Source: Trematomus loennbergii (Eukaryota > Chordata > Actinopteri > Perciformes > Nototheniidae). From it: a DNA stretch of 64,000 nt. Shown here one piece after another: positions 1-13,200 of the stretch (position 1 is the first letter of the stretch; each line of letters opens with the position of its first letter). The position numbers were made by a program, and so were the translations under genes. The notes under the pieces were generated by a model. That model did not search any database. It had not been told where the DNA came from and was given only the letters and a program-made list of their open reading frames with translations. The stretch lies in NCBI GenBank assembly GCA_012861695.1, contig JAAOOA010000150.1, positions 1-64,000 of the forward strand, in the 5' to 3' direction.

Positions 1-191
<191 letters not shown>

Positions 192-799
192 GGGCGAATC
201 CCCGAGGTGGGCCGGTCGGATAAGTCACCAGCATACAAGTATAATTTATTGTGTTAACACTGTAAACTTGACAGTTTTTTAACCCGCACCGCCTAGTGGT
301 TAAAGCATGTTATTGAATTATTTTGTTGAATATGTTATATTTGATGAAACAAATTAAATATTAAGAGTACATAGGGGGAAAGTAGAAGGTCAATGATAGA
401 AATATAGAATAGAAAATATCAAGAAGATACTGCAAGTGATCTCTACAATAAAACAGTTTAGTGGACGGGTCCAAAGATATTAATAGGATGTGCAAAACAG
501 ACAAACTAATAAGGCTTTATTTAAACTTTAAAGAATACTTTAAGTTAAGCTCTTATTTTGAATAAGAAAAAAAACTTTGGGGGTAACTACAGATAAATAT
601 TAAGCCTGACAAAGTACTTAACGTCTAATATATTGCATAGTTTATTTTGGCCCTTGACAATCACCTTCCCTGAATTTGACTCAGGTGTAACTAAAGTCTG
701 ATTTAAGGGTTGTATATATTTCACATCATTAATCAGAATCTGCAAAGTAACTAAAATAAATGTTGTGGAGTAAAAATACCAGGTTAACCTCTGAATTGT

Positions 800-877
800 A
801 GTGGAGTAGAACATGCTGCTGTAACAAAAACATTTCCCAACTTGGGATCAATAAAGTATATCTTATCTTAAGATGAT
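800..877 (+). repeat. LINE/SINE-like 3' tail
   Basis: The sequence has a CAATAAAGTAT stretch followed by TATCT-type short tandem repeats, the usual look of the 3' end of a fish non-LTR retroelement. The copy in A' (about 45665-45740) has a longer TATCT tail. I cannot assign the family. Confidence 0.4.
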
Positions 878-1589
878 CGATGGCTACTGCCATATTTGCA
901 AAATTTGCCTCCGAACCTTGACAAGTGCATGTTACAAGGCTTAGCAATTAACAACAGGAGGGGTCACAGACATAAGACCAGCTGTTAAATAAAGCTCTTC
1001 TGACCTTAGCTGTCATGTGGGTATATTAATGCTGCCCATTATGGACACAAGCAATTTTCACCCATTTATTAATATGTTTTAAATTTGATAACAAAAAAAA
1101 GGTTAGGAAACAGATTGCCTCAATTTCCAAGTAAAGTTAATCATTAATTTGTATTAGTTTCATCTTAAAAGTACTGAGTTCAGGCAACTTATATCATTAC
1201 AGTAAACTTGAGTAGACCCAACTCAAAATTATTCATTACGATGACTATAAGAAGTTGGTTTAGACAACTTAAAGATCTGAGTTACGTTAAATTAGCACAA
1301 CTCATAATAAAAAGTTAACCTTACATGCCAAAGCAGTTCACTTTACTAGGATACAGATAGCCTCAACATTTTCAAGTGAGCTGAACTTAAAATATTAAGC
1401 TGTAACATTTAAATGGTAATAATCACATTTCATTTGTATTTGATCGTTTATTTAGCAGGGACAATGCATATCAATGAACACTTAAAACAATAAAATGTGT
1501 CAAGCGTAAATATGCCAGATGTTAGCTTTGAGCTAATTTCAATCCAGCCCCACATAAAACATTTAAGAAAATGACATTTTACAAACATA

Positions 1590-2517
1590 GCAAAAACAAA
1601 TACATGATATGCAAAAAGTGCAAGAGAGCAAGAGCAGCATACACAAGTATTTATCACATGGTAATACAATATAGCATGATGATGTGCCGTCTTCCTGCAG
1701 TCCATGGGGTAGACTGCTACATTCCCATCTGTACACATTGCATCGTCTCTTCCGCATGAATGACCTTAAGGAACAATATATAGGTCTATTTTAATAACTT
1801 TAACTTTCTTCCATTTCATAACTTTCTATTCCATTTTGAAATATCTTCAATTGCTTTCTTGTATTCTTTGTCACCTTGTTGTGTCCTTGCACCTTTGCAT
1901 TTTGTCCTGGGTCTCTCCCAGTGGATCAAGAATGATGGTCTTCCTCTCATGAGAATAAATGACACACAGCCGGGGGTGTAGCTGCTGGTGCTGAGGTTGC
2001 TGGTCACTGTTGTCCACCTGTAGAACAATAAGTTAGAATTCTTGAAAATGCACTATTGCTGCTTTTCCCCCAAAATCAAAGTAAAAAAATATGTAGCAGG
2101 AAATATATTTTCACATGACATCACTCTTGCTGGCCTTGCCGGTGTAAAGAAGGTCTTGGAGGGTCTCATTGTAGATTTAGATAAAACTTGCTGTAAAGGT
2201 GAACTGAGATAAAACAGGAATGATTACAACATTTAATCAAAAAGGGAACTTTCCTTCATCATACTGCATCTCCCCTACAGTTTCAATACATACTCTATGC
2301 CACAGTCCTCGAGTACCAATAGGTGTGTATTGTTGGCTGGTATCAACAGTTGTTGACATTTAATGGTGTGTAAAAAGACAAATTATAAACCACATTATGA
2401 TGAAAGTAAAATATTCGACTGCAGTGGTCCTTGTACCTGATCTGTGTCGCCACAGTTTTCACTCTTGTTTGGCTTTTGACCATCGTGCTTTTCAAATCCT
2501 CCACAGCACTTAATGTG
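1590..2517. other. Segment present in copy A, absent in copy A'
   Basis: Both copies read the same up to the ACAAACA(T/G)AGCAA motif. Copy A then has about 930 bases before GGACCCTCCGCGC, while copy A' joins the two directly. A short GCAA lies at the join. No ORF, terminal inverted repeat or target duplication is evident, so a deletion in A' is as likely as an insertion in A. Confidence 0.6.
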
Positions 2518-3200
2518 GCGGACCCTCCGCGCGAACGGAGGGGTAGTGTGTAGGGGGCGGTTTGGGATTGGGCCTAAGTGCTGTTCCAAACCAACAAGTG
2601 TGGAGTGGTGTGGAGGGGGAGTGGGCTATCAAGCCCTCAAACAGCGAGTCTGCAGCGGTGCTGACTTGAGACCGGTCTCTACCTGACCGGAGTCAACGCT
2701 GTGTGTGTCCGTCAGTTCCAGCAAACATCCACTGATAAACTGCGATGTTAACAACCTCATGATAACCTCATATGTTTTTAACTTAGGATCTACCTGTGTT
2801 TAGTCTAGAAAAAGGTAAATGTGTGCATTTTATTATAAAGTTGTGTATATTTACAGACTGTTGAAAAACTAAGAAGCTTATAAACATCAGGTTTAAAACT
2901 AAAAGAGCTTTACAAAAAGTAACACAATGAAAGATGTTTGGAGTTTAATTTGAGTTATTAATTTACATTTTTTGTCAAAGAGATGCTGATTTGAAACCGT
3001 TGTTACATACAGTTACGGCATTTCCTGTTTCTGCCGGAGAGAGGGGAGTTTGTCCCAAAGCTTGCCGCTGTATTTACTCCCTCCATCTGACAGGAGGGAG
3101 CCTCATGTGTCACTCCACGGAGTTCACTCCGTCACGGAGGGGGAGTGTGTAGGGGTAGGGTGTAGGGCGTGGTTTGGGATTGGGCCTCCGTGTGCATTTC
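2515..3200. repeat. Two related GTGTAGGG/GGGATTGGGCC repeats
   Basis: Similar blocks at about 2517-2580 and 3133-3193 each contain an AGTGTGTAGGG core and end in GTTTGGGATTGGGCC. Both recur in copy A'. A third relative, in inverse orientation, occurs near 37185-37330. They look like fragments of a short interspersed element of unknown class. Confidence 0.4.
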
Positions 3201-4186
3201 AGCTATTGGGACGTCCTTCAAAATGGCGTGTCTTGATCGATTTCCGGGTCAAGTCCCGGAGGAGGGGAAGAGAGGAGTCGAGGAGGGGTATTGAGATGAG
3301 AAAGACACTTATCAAAAGTACGAAAAACATGAATTCATATTTTGATATAACAGTTCTGGCCTTTTTGAGGAAATTCTAATTCCCTTAAGAGAAACTGATA
3401 AATGAGTCATGGACAAAGCTTGTATTTTTTTATATTTAATAAAGTAAAAAAAATTAAAATATGCAATTGAAATGGATCTGAAAAGCAGGAACAGAGCAGC
3501 TTGATCCACAGAGGAGAAAGAGGTTCTGCTCACAGTCACATTATAGAGTAGAGGGAGAATATCCACCTGGTCCCACCCATCATTTCCTTCAGTCATTATC
3601 TAAACATCCAATCATTAACCCATTAAACCCCAGTTCTTTAACCATTTGAAAATCCACCTTTTGCCCTTCCTGAAATGTAAATCCTCAACATGTCTCTGTT
3701 AAACATATAGGACTAAAAATACTATTGAACCGAGTAAAAGGCAATCAGAGTATAAAACATAATCTATATACAGGGAAGGAAATCATGATTTGATCCCTTG
3801 CAGTTGTTCTAACTTTGCCCACAAGGTATGAACAGTCTATCATTTGAATGGTAGGTTTATTTGAACAGTGAGAGTAAGAATATCAAAAAGCAAATCCAGA
3901 AATTGACATTATATAAAAGATAAAAATTGATTTGCATTTAACGGTGGGATATAAGTATTTCATCCCCTTGCAAATTAATCTGACACGACACACACAAATA
4001 ATTTAACCATGTTCAATTAGGAGAGTAATAAATATGCGTACCATAAATGAATAATCTATAGTACCTCCAGAACAAAAAGTCATGGATGTAAACGGATCCC
4101 ATCATACACAGAGTCAGTATGTAATGATCGTTAGAGATAGATCAGTTATTCCCTGATTGGCAGATTCCACCCACACTGACGGAGGG

Positions 4187-4252
4187 TCACCATATTTCAA
4201 ACTTCTTGTCTTTCTCAAAGGATGTCCTCTCCACAATTTGTTCCCGAACAGT
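4187..4252 (-). CDS. NLR-1 terminal exon (frameshifted)
   Basis: The acceptor TTTTTCTAG precedes the exon, and the CG left by the preceding exon completes an arginine codon. Copy A' at 48069-48135 is 67 bases and ends in F-E-I-W-stop, the usual fish NLR terminus. This copy is 66 bases: one T is missing from the AATTTG tract near 4236-4238, so its frame runs past the normal stop at 4187-4189. The missing homopolymer base could be a consensus error. Confidence 0.75.
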   Translation of the reverse strand, partial: TVREQIVERTSFEKDKKFEIW

Positions 4253-7200
4253 CTAGAAAAATCCAAAAGCAGAGAGAACAGACATCAGTCAGAACAATAC
4301 GTTGAATAGCAGTTTTATAATGATGAATGATTCCTCTGTCAGCCTACGAGTACAAATGCTGCAGTAATTATGGTTTTCTCACCGCACAGAGTGAATGGAG
4401 GGGTTGATGGAGACCAGTTGGAGTAAGAGGTCAGTCGAAGCATCAGTGATGTTGTTGTGGCTCAGACTGTAACACAAACACAAACAGAGGAACTTTTAGT
4501 AATGTATACATCGGCTGGGCAGTATAGGTACAGTCCAAACAAACATTATGTTCACTTTTCTGACACCGCCGTATGACTGCCTGAGTTCTGATTACAGCGT
4601 ATCTTCAGACTGATTTTGTACAACAGGTTTCAGTCAACAAAGCCCTGAATCAGATGATCAACACAGAGAGATTCACACCCCAAACTAATGATGACCTCCA
4701 CTAAAACCTATTTTCCACATGGACACCTTTGCCACTCACTCGAGGACTTGCACTTTGTGCAGCTGCGCGCTGAGTGTGAGCAGCAGCTGGTCAGTGAGCT
4801 GACAGTGACTGAGGTCCAGCTCTGTCAGCTCTTCAGAGAAGTCCAGCATCAGGGCCAAGGCTGCACAGGCCCTCTGATCCAGTGAGCTGTGACTGAGGTC
4901 CAGCTCTCCCTCCAGGGCTTTGCAGAGGGACACTGCCCGTCCCACTGTGTCCCTCTCACTGTTCACAGCAACCAGGGACACCAGCTGCAGGAGGACAGCT
5001 TTACTGGCTCTGAACAGGAGAACAGAGCAAAGAGCAAACTGATGTGATGCAGAAAGATGTATAAAACAGCTTCTTCTCTGGTTTAGTGGTCTTCGTACCT
5101 GAGTTTTACTTTGTGTAAGACAGGAAACAGCAGTTCTAATCCGCTGTCCTGAACCTCACAGTCCTGCAGGATGAGCTGTGTTCCCTGTCTGCTGCGTCTC
5201 AGGATGGTGGAGACGGCCCTGCAGTCTTCAGCCGTCAGACGGAGAGTGTCCTCTGATCTTCCTCAGGCAGCTCCACACAGGAGGAGCAGGACAGATCCAG
5301 CCTGTGCTGCACAGTCCTGAGCAGAGACTCTGCGGCCCCCTGCTGGGCATCAGAGGCAGCGCAGCCGTGGACCATCCTCAGCAGCAGGTTCCTGTCAACA
5401 CTGGGAGAACATTTAACAATTAAACAAACCACTTATCCATAAAGCTTCATTGACTGAGAAAATGTTTTTTAATTATAATTATGTTTCTCATCAACTTGGG
5501 TCTTATTGCAGTTTTGTCCTTAATTTCTCTCAGTAATAGAACATAGTGCTTATCACATTAATAATAGATCAAAAAGGTTGGAAACAGATGTCCAGCTAAG
5601 AAGAGAACATGTTTTTATTGCTGTTGGTTTGCCTTTTCAAAAATGTGCCTCTTTAACATCGAAAGATAAGTGGCTGAAAGTGTTGTGCTGTTCCACCCTG
5701 CTGTTTCCATTCACTGATATTGGTGTTTGACGGATGGTAAAGTACAGCTGGGCCGAGATCAATACACGTTTAGAACTATATTTGTCCGACCTGAGCTGAG
5801 AAACTTTGTCCAGGTTCCAGAGGATGGACTGTGTTTCCATGCTGGTATGGAGGTCCACAGGAGGTTCAGTTTGACTCCATCACTGTGTGTGAGGGTGTAG
5901 AGCAGAGCATCACAGTCCACTGGTGACATCTCTCTGCAGGTCAGGTTGATCACATGATCCAAGGACCTCAGTAAACTGGGTATAATGGAACTGGCTCGAG
6001 CTTTGTAAATCTCCCTGATAGCAGTCAACACAAAGCTGGGACAGGGCCTGAAAGAGTTTGAATGAACACACTTTAGTAAAAGAAGTAACTAAATGTATTT
6101 AAATATAAAACAGGATAAACGACTCTATTGATGACCTTTTAAACACAATCCTGTCCAGGTAGGGAAGCAGACGTGTGACGTTCTCCTGTAAGAAGGGTTC
6201 TTCCTCATGTTCACAGTGAGGGTCTGAGCTGATGGATGCTGCAGTAGAAGATGGAGAAGCTCCCAGTTCAGAGAGAAGGGGTCAGGTCTCCTCCTAACTT
6301 ACTCAAGAAGGACCAGGTCAAGTCCTCATCCTGGAGTTCATGGAGCAGGGAGAGTAGCTGCTGGACATTCTTCTCACTCAGTCTGCAGGAAACAGTGTAT
6401 GAATATATGTGAACATTAATATCATCTGCATGAATCATTGTGAGTGTATGAGGCTCCAGAGACTGTTACTTGATTTTGAGAGGGCCCTCATGGAGCAGCA
6501 GTGGTGTGAGACCCAGAGCAGGAACACAGACCTCAGTCAGGTCTAACTGTCTCACTGCCCAGTATCTCAGCAGGGAAGCCAAGCTACTGACAACCTTCAA
6601 CAACACTCTGTGTGATGGTTGGGCGGTCTGAGGGGAGAGAGAAAGCTCTTCAAGAGTCACCTGACAGACCCTCCCCATCTCCTCACCCAGCCACCCAGCA
6701 GCAAGGCCATGTCGTTAGAAAGCCTGGAAACAAAGAAAGAGAATTGTACCATAATTTACCTTTATCCTCCAAATGAACATTCAAAGAAATGGCATGATAA
6801 CAATAAAAGAGTAACTGTTTAAATGCGCACTTGAGACTGTGTAGTTGTGTTGTTCGTCTGAAGAGAGCAAAGGCTCCCTTGACAGACATCTTTCTGGGTT
6901 TGATGAGATCCACATTAGAGCCTACCTTCAAGTGAGCATAACACAGTAAAGTCCATCAACCTCATATTGAAGTAACTTTACTGTTAAAAGGATTATATCT
7001 GGATTTTGTAAAGCTTTCAGTAAATGAACCTTTCCACAACATGTCATCACTTAGCTCTTCAACTGACTCACAACACAGACACTAATCCTGTTCCTTAAAT
7101 CACTTATTTGCTTCCCAGTGATTCTGTTCACCTGAGGGGATTTTACTTTGTGAATGAGTTTTGTATGTAAAATGATATTCCCAATATAATAATGTAAAAG

Positions 7201-10200
7201 TGGAACAACAACATCTAGAGTCACTATCATGTAGAAGAGAACATCACATCATGAAACTCTTCACTTTGCTCCTGAGATAATACACATGTGAATCAGAGTT
7301 TTAGTAACACCTCTCTGTCTCTGATGATAGAAGTTATGATTGTTCATGTGTCTGAAATCTGTATTTAAAGCTCACTAACAGTCTTTAGAAGTTTCATTAG
7401 TGTCAGTAAAGTTGAAGCTAGTATCCGTTAAAGAGGAAGATGAATGTAGTATTACTTGTTGTACCTTTATTCTTTTAATTGCTCTTTATTTAAATTAAAA
7501 CAGAGATATGTTAAAACGCTGATAGCAGTTTTATCAGCAAGTTTATTTATGTTTGCATGTGTCTTTATTTCTGAATGAGGCATGAGCATGATGGTGCTGC
7601 TGTCTCAGAGCTTAAGTTCTCTCATTAGGATTCACATCATTTCATTATTCTCAAACTGGTAGAAGACTGTGGTTTCAAATAATGACTGAACTGGGAAATG
7701 TTATTCATCTACATCATGTTCAGAAGTGAAGGACTATTGTCTCTTTCTGAAACAATGCCCATAATCACATATCATTTATTTTTGTATTTCTTAACAAATC
7801 CACATAGAAAAATCAATACCATAACATAAACAGTAATGGTCCCACCAACCTGAGCTTTGAGATATAAGGCAGACACTGCAGCAAAGTCCTCACTTCACTC
7901 TCTCCACCTGAGCAGCCTCTCAGCTCCACTTGTTTCTTCTCTGGTTGGAGTCTCAGCACTTCCAGTAGGATGGAGGTCTTTCTCTCTGAGAGGTCTATCA
8001 TCCAGACTGCAGGAGCTGACTGGAGAACAGACTGTAATGATGGAAGGACACTCAGGCCTGTTTCAGTCTCATAGTTCTTCAGGTGGGAGTACAGATCCAG
8101 CAGAAAACCACACTGATATTCTTCATAATCAGGATGAGATTTGTGAGGAAGAGGGAATGTTGGATATGTGCACACTGATGATAACAGCTCCAGTGTCTTC
8201 TCTCCTGTCTGCTGCTCTCTCTCTGCTGCTGCACAGAACAGAGTCCCGAAGAACTGGACTCCACCTGAGACTCCATACTTGAAACTGGAATGAGAATTGA
8301 ACAGTTTGTTATCAGATGATGTCAACAGCAGAGAAAGACTCTGATAGGGAGTGTTTCTGCTAAATGTCTACAAATACCTTCAAGTGAGCATAACACAGTA
8401 AAGTCCATCAACCTCATATTGAAGTAACTTTGCTGTTAAAGGATTATATCTGGATTTTGTAAAGCTTTCAGTAAATGAACCTTTCCACAACATGTGTCAT
8501 CACTTAGCTCTTCAACTGACTCACAACACAGACACTAATCCTGTTCCTTAAATCACTTCTTATTTGCTTCCCAGTGATTCTGTTCACCTGAGGAGATTTT
8601 ACTTTGGAATGAGTTTTGTATGTAAATGATATTCACAATATAATAATGTAAAAAGTGGAACAACAACATCTAGAGTCACTATCATGTAGAAGAGAACATC
8701 ACATCATGAAACTCTTCACTTTGCTCCTGAGATAATACACATGTGAATCAGAGTTTAGTAAACACCTCCTCTGTCTCTGATGAATAGAAGTTATGATTGT
8801 TCATGTGTCTGAAATCTTTATTTAAAGCTCACTTTGCAGTCTTTAGAAGTTTCATTAGAGTCAGTAAAGTTGAAGCTAGTATCCGTTAAATAGGTTTAAT
8901 GTAGCATTACTTGTTGTGCCTTTATTCTTTTAATTGCTCTTTATTTAAATTAAACAGAGATATGTTAAAACGCTGATAGCAGTTATATCAACAAGATTAT
9001 TTATGTTTGTATGTGTCTTTATTTCTGAATGAGGCATGAGCATGATGGTGCTGCTGTCTCAGAGCTTAAGTTCTCTCATTAGGATTCACATCATTTCATT
9101 ATTCTCAAACTGGTAGAAGACTGTGGTTTCAAATAATGACTGAACTGGGAAATGTTATTCATCTACATCATGTTCAGAAGAGAAGGACTATTGTCTCTTT
9201 CTGAAACACTGCCCATAATCAGATGTAATTTTTTTTGTATTTCTTAAGAAATCCACATAGAAAAATCAATATCATAAAATAAACAGTAATGGTCCCACCA
9301 ACCTGAGCTTTGAGATATAAGGCAGACACTGCAGCAAAGTCCTCACTTCACTCTCTCCACCTGAGCAGCCTCTCAGCTCCACTTGTTTCTTCTCTGGTTG
9401 GAGTCTCAGCACTTCCAGCAGGATGGAGGTCTTTCTCTTTGAGAGGTCTATGAACCAGACTGCAGGAGCTAACTGGAGAACAGACTTTAATGATGGAAGG
9501 ACACTCAGGCCTGTTTCAGTCTCACAGTCCTTCAGGTGGGAGTACAGATCCAGCAGGAAATCACTCTGATATTCTTCATCACCCTGTTTGTCAGGAAGAG
9601 GGAATCTTGGATATGTGCACACTGATGATAACAGCTCCAGTGTCTTCTCTCCTGTCTGCTGCTCTCTCTCTGCTGCTGCACAGAACAGAGTCCCAAAGAA
9701 CTGGAGTTCACCTGAGTCTCTGAACCTGAAACTGGAACGAGAATTGAACAGTTTGTTATCAGATGATGTCAACAGCAGAGAAAGACTCTGATAGGGAGTG
9801 TTTCTGCTAAATGTCTACAAATACCTGCTAGTGAGTATAACACAGTAAAGTCCATCAACCTCATATTGAAGTAACTTTGCTGTTAAAAGGATCATATTTG
9901 GATTTTGGAAAGCTTTCAGTAAATGAACCTTTCCACAACATGTGTCATCACTTAGCTCTTCTACTGACTCACAACACAGACACTAATCCTGTTCCTCAAA
10001 TCACTTCTTATTTGCTTCCCAGTGATTCTGTTCACCTGAAGGGATTTTACTTTGTGAATGAGTTTTGTATGTAAAATGATATTCCCAATATAATAATGTA
10101 AAAAGTGGAACAACAACATCTAGAGTCCCTATCATGTAGCAGAGAACATCACATCATGAAACTCTTCACTTTGCTCCTGAGATAATACACATGTGAATCA

Positions 10201-13200
10201 GAGTTTAGTAACACCTCCTCTGTCTCTGATGACTAGAAGTTATGATTGTTCATGTGTCTGAAATCTTTATTTAAAGCTCACTAACAGTCTTTAGAAGTTT
10301 CATTAGAGTCAGTAAAGTTGAAGCTAGTATCCGTTAAAGAGGTAGATACATGTAGTATTACTTGTTGTACCTTTATTCTTTTAATTGCTCTTTATTTAAA
10401 TTAAAACAGAGATATGTAAAAACGCTGATAGCAGTTTTATCAGCAAGTTTATTTATGTTTGTATGTGTCTTTATTTCTGAATGAGGCATGAGCATGATGG
10501 TGCTGCTGTCTCAGAGCTTAAGTTCTCTCATTAGGATTCACATCATTTCATTATTCTCAAACTGGTAGAAGAATGTGGTTTCAAATAATGACTGAACTGG
10601 GAAATGTTATTCATCTACATCATGTTCAGAAGTGAAGGACTATTGTCTCTTTCTGAAACACTGCCCATAATCACATATCATTTATTTTTGTATTTCTTAA
10701 CAATCCACATAGAAAAATCAATATCATAAAATAAACAGTATGGTCCCACCAACCTGAGCTTTGAGATATAAGGCAGACACTGCAGCAAAGTCCTCACTTC
10801 ACTCTCTCCACCTGAGCAGCCTGTCAGCTCCCTTGTTTCTTCTCTGGTTGGAGTCTCAGCACTTCCAGCAGGATGGAGCTCTTTCTCTTTGAGAGGTCTA
10901 TGGACAAGACTGCAGGAACTGACTGGAGAACAGACTTTAATGATGGAAGGACACTCAGGCCTGTTTTCAGTCTCATAGTCCTTCAGTGGGAGGCCAGATC
11001 CAGCAGGAAATCACACCGATATTCTTCATAATCAGGATGAGATTTGTGAGGAAGAGGGAATGTTGGATATGTGCACACTGATGATAACAGCTCCAGTGTC
11101 TTCTCTCCTGTCTGCTGCTCTCTCTCTGCTGCTGCACAGAACAGAGTCCCAAAGAACTGGACTCCACCTGAGACTCCATACTTGAAACTGGAACGAGAAT
11201 TGAACAGTTTGTTATCAGATGATTCAACAGCAGAGAAAGACTCTGATAGGGAGTGTTCTGCTAAATGTCTACAAATACCTTCAAGTGAGCATAACACAGT
11301 AAAGTCCATCAACCTCATATTGAAGTAACTTTACTGTTAAAAGGATTATATCTGGATTTTGTAAAGCTTTCAGTAATGAACCCTTTCCACAACATGTGTC
11401 ATCACTTAGCTCTTCACTGACTCACAACACAGACACTAATCCTGTTCCTTAAATCACTTATTTCTTCCAGTGATTCTGTTCCCTGGGGGATTTTACTTTG
11501 TGAATGAGTTTTGTATGTAAAATGATATTCCCAATATAATAATGTAAAAAGTGGAACAACACATCTAGAGTCACTATCATGTAGAAGAGAACATCACATC
11601 ATGAAACTCTTCACTTTGCTCCTGAGATAATACACATGTGAATCAGAGTTTAGTAACACCTCCTCTGTCTCTGATGAATAGACGTTATGATTGTTCATGT
11701 GTCTGAAATCTGTATTTAAAGCTCACTTTGCAGTCTTTAGAAGTTTCATTAGAGTCAGTAAAGTTGAAGCTAGTATCCGTTAAATAGGTAGTTAATGTAG
11801 CATTACTTTTGTGCCTTTATTCTTTAATTGCTCTTTATTTAAATTAAAACAGAGATATGTTAAAACGCTGATAGCAGTTTTATCAACAAGATTATTTATG
11901 TTTGTATGTGTCTTTATTTCTGATGAGGCATGAGCATGATGGTGCTGCTGTCTCAGAGCTTAAGTTCTCTCATTAGGATTCACATCATTTCATTATTCTC
12001 AAACTGGTAGAACTGTGGTTTCAAATAATGACTGAACTGGGAAATGTTATTCATCTACATCATGTTCAGAAGTGAAGGACTATTGTCTCTTTCTGAAACA
12101 CTGCCCATAATCAGATGTAATTTATTTTTGTATTTCTTAGAAATCCACATAGAAAAATCAATATCATAAAATAAACAGTAATGGTCCCACCAACCTGAGC
12201 TTTGAGATATAAGGCAGACACTGCAGCAAAGTCCTCACTTCACTCTCTCCACCTGAGCAGCCTGTCAGCTCCACTTGTTTTCTTCTTGGTTGGAGTCTCA
12301 GCACTTCCAGCAGGATGAGCTCTTTCTCTTTGAGAGGTCTATGCCAGACTGCAGGAGCTGACTGGAGAACAGACTTTAATGATGGAAGGACACTCAGGCC
12401 TGTTTCAGTCTCATAGTCCTTCAGGTGGGAGGCCAGATCCAGCAGGAAATCACACGATATTCTTCATATCAGGATGAGATTTTGAGGAAGAGGGAATGTT
12501 GGATATGTGCACACTGATGATAACAGCTCCAGTGTCTTCTCTCCGTCTGCTGCTCTCTCTCTGCTGCTGCACAGAACAGAGTCCCAAAGAACTGGACTCC
12601 ACCTGAGACTCCATACTTGAAACTGAATGAGAATTGAACAGTTTGTTATCAGATGATGTCAACAGCAGAGAAGACTCTGATAGGGAGTGTTTCTGCTAAA
12701 TGTCTACAATACCTTCAGTGTGAGCATACACAGTAAAGTCCATCAACCTCATATTGAAGTAACTTTGCTGTTAAAAGGATTATATCTGGATTTTGTAAGC
12801 TTTCAGTAAATGAACCTTTCCACAACATGTGTCATCACTTAGCTCTTCTACTGACTCACAACACAGACACTAATCCTGTTCCTTAAATCACTTTTATTTG
12901 CTTCCCAGTGATTCTGTTCACCTGAGGGGATTTTACTTTGTGAAAGAGTTTTGTATGTAAAATGATATTCACTATATAATGTAAAAAGTGGAACAACAAC
13001 ATCTAGAGTCACTATCATGTAGAAGAGAACATCACATCATGAAACTCTTCACTTTGCTCTCCTGAGATAATACACATGTGAATCAGAGTTTAGTAACACC
13101 TCCTCTGTCTCTGAGAATGAAGTTATGATTGTTCATGTGTCTGAAATCTTTATTTAAAGCTCACTATACAGTCTTTAGAAGTTTCATTAGAGTCAGTAAA

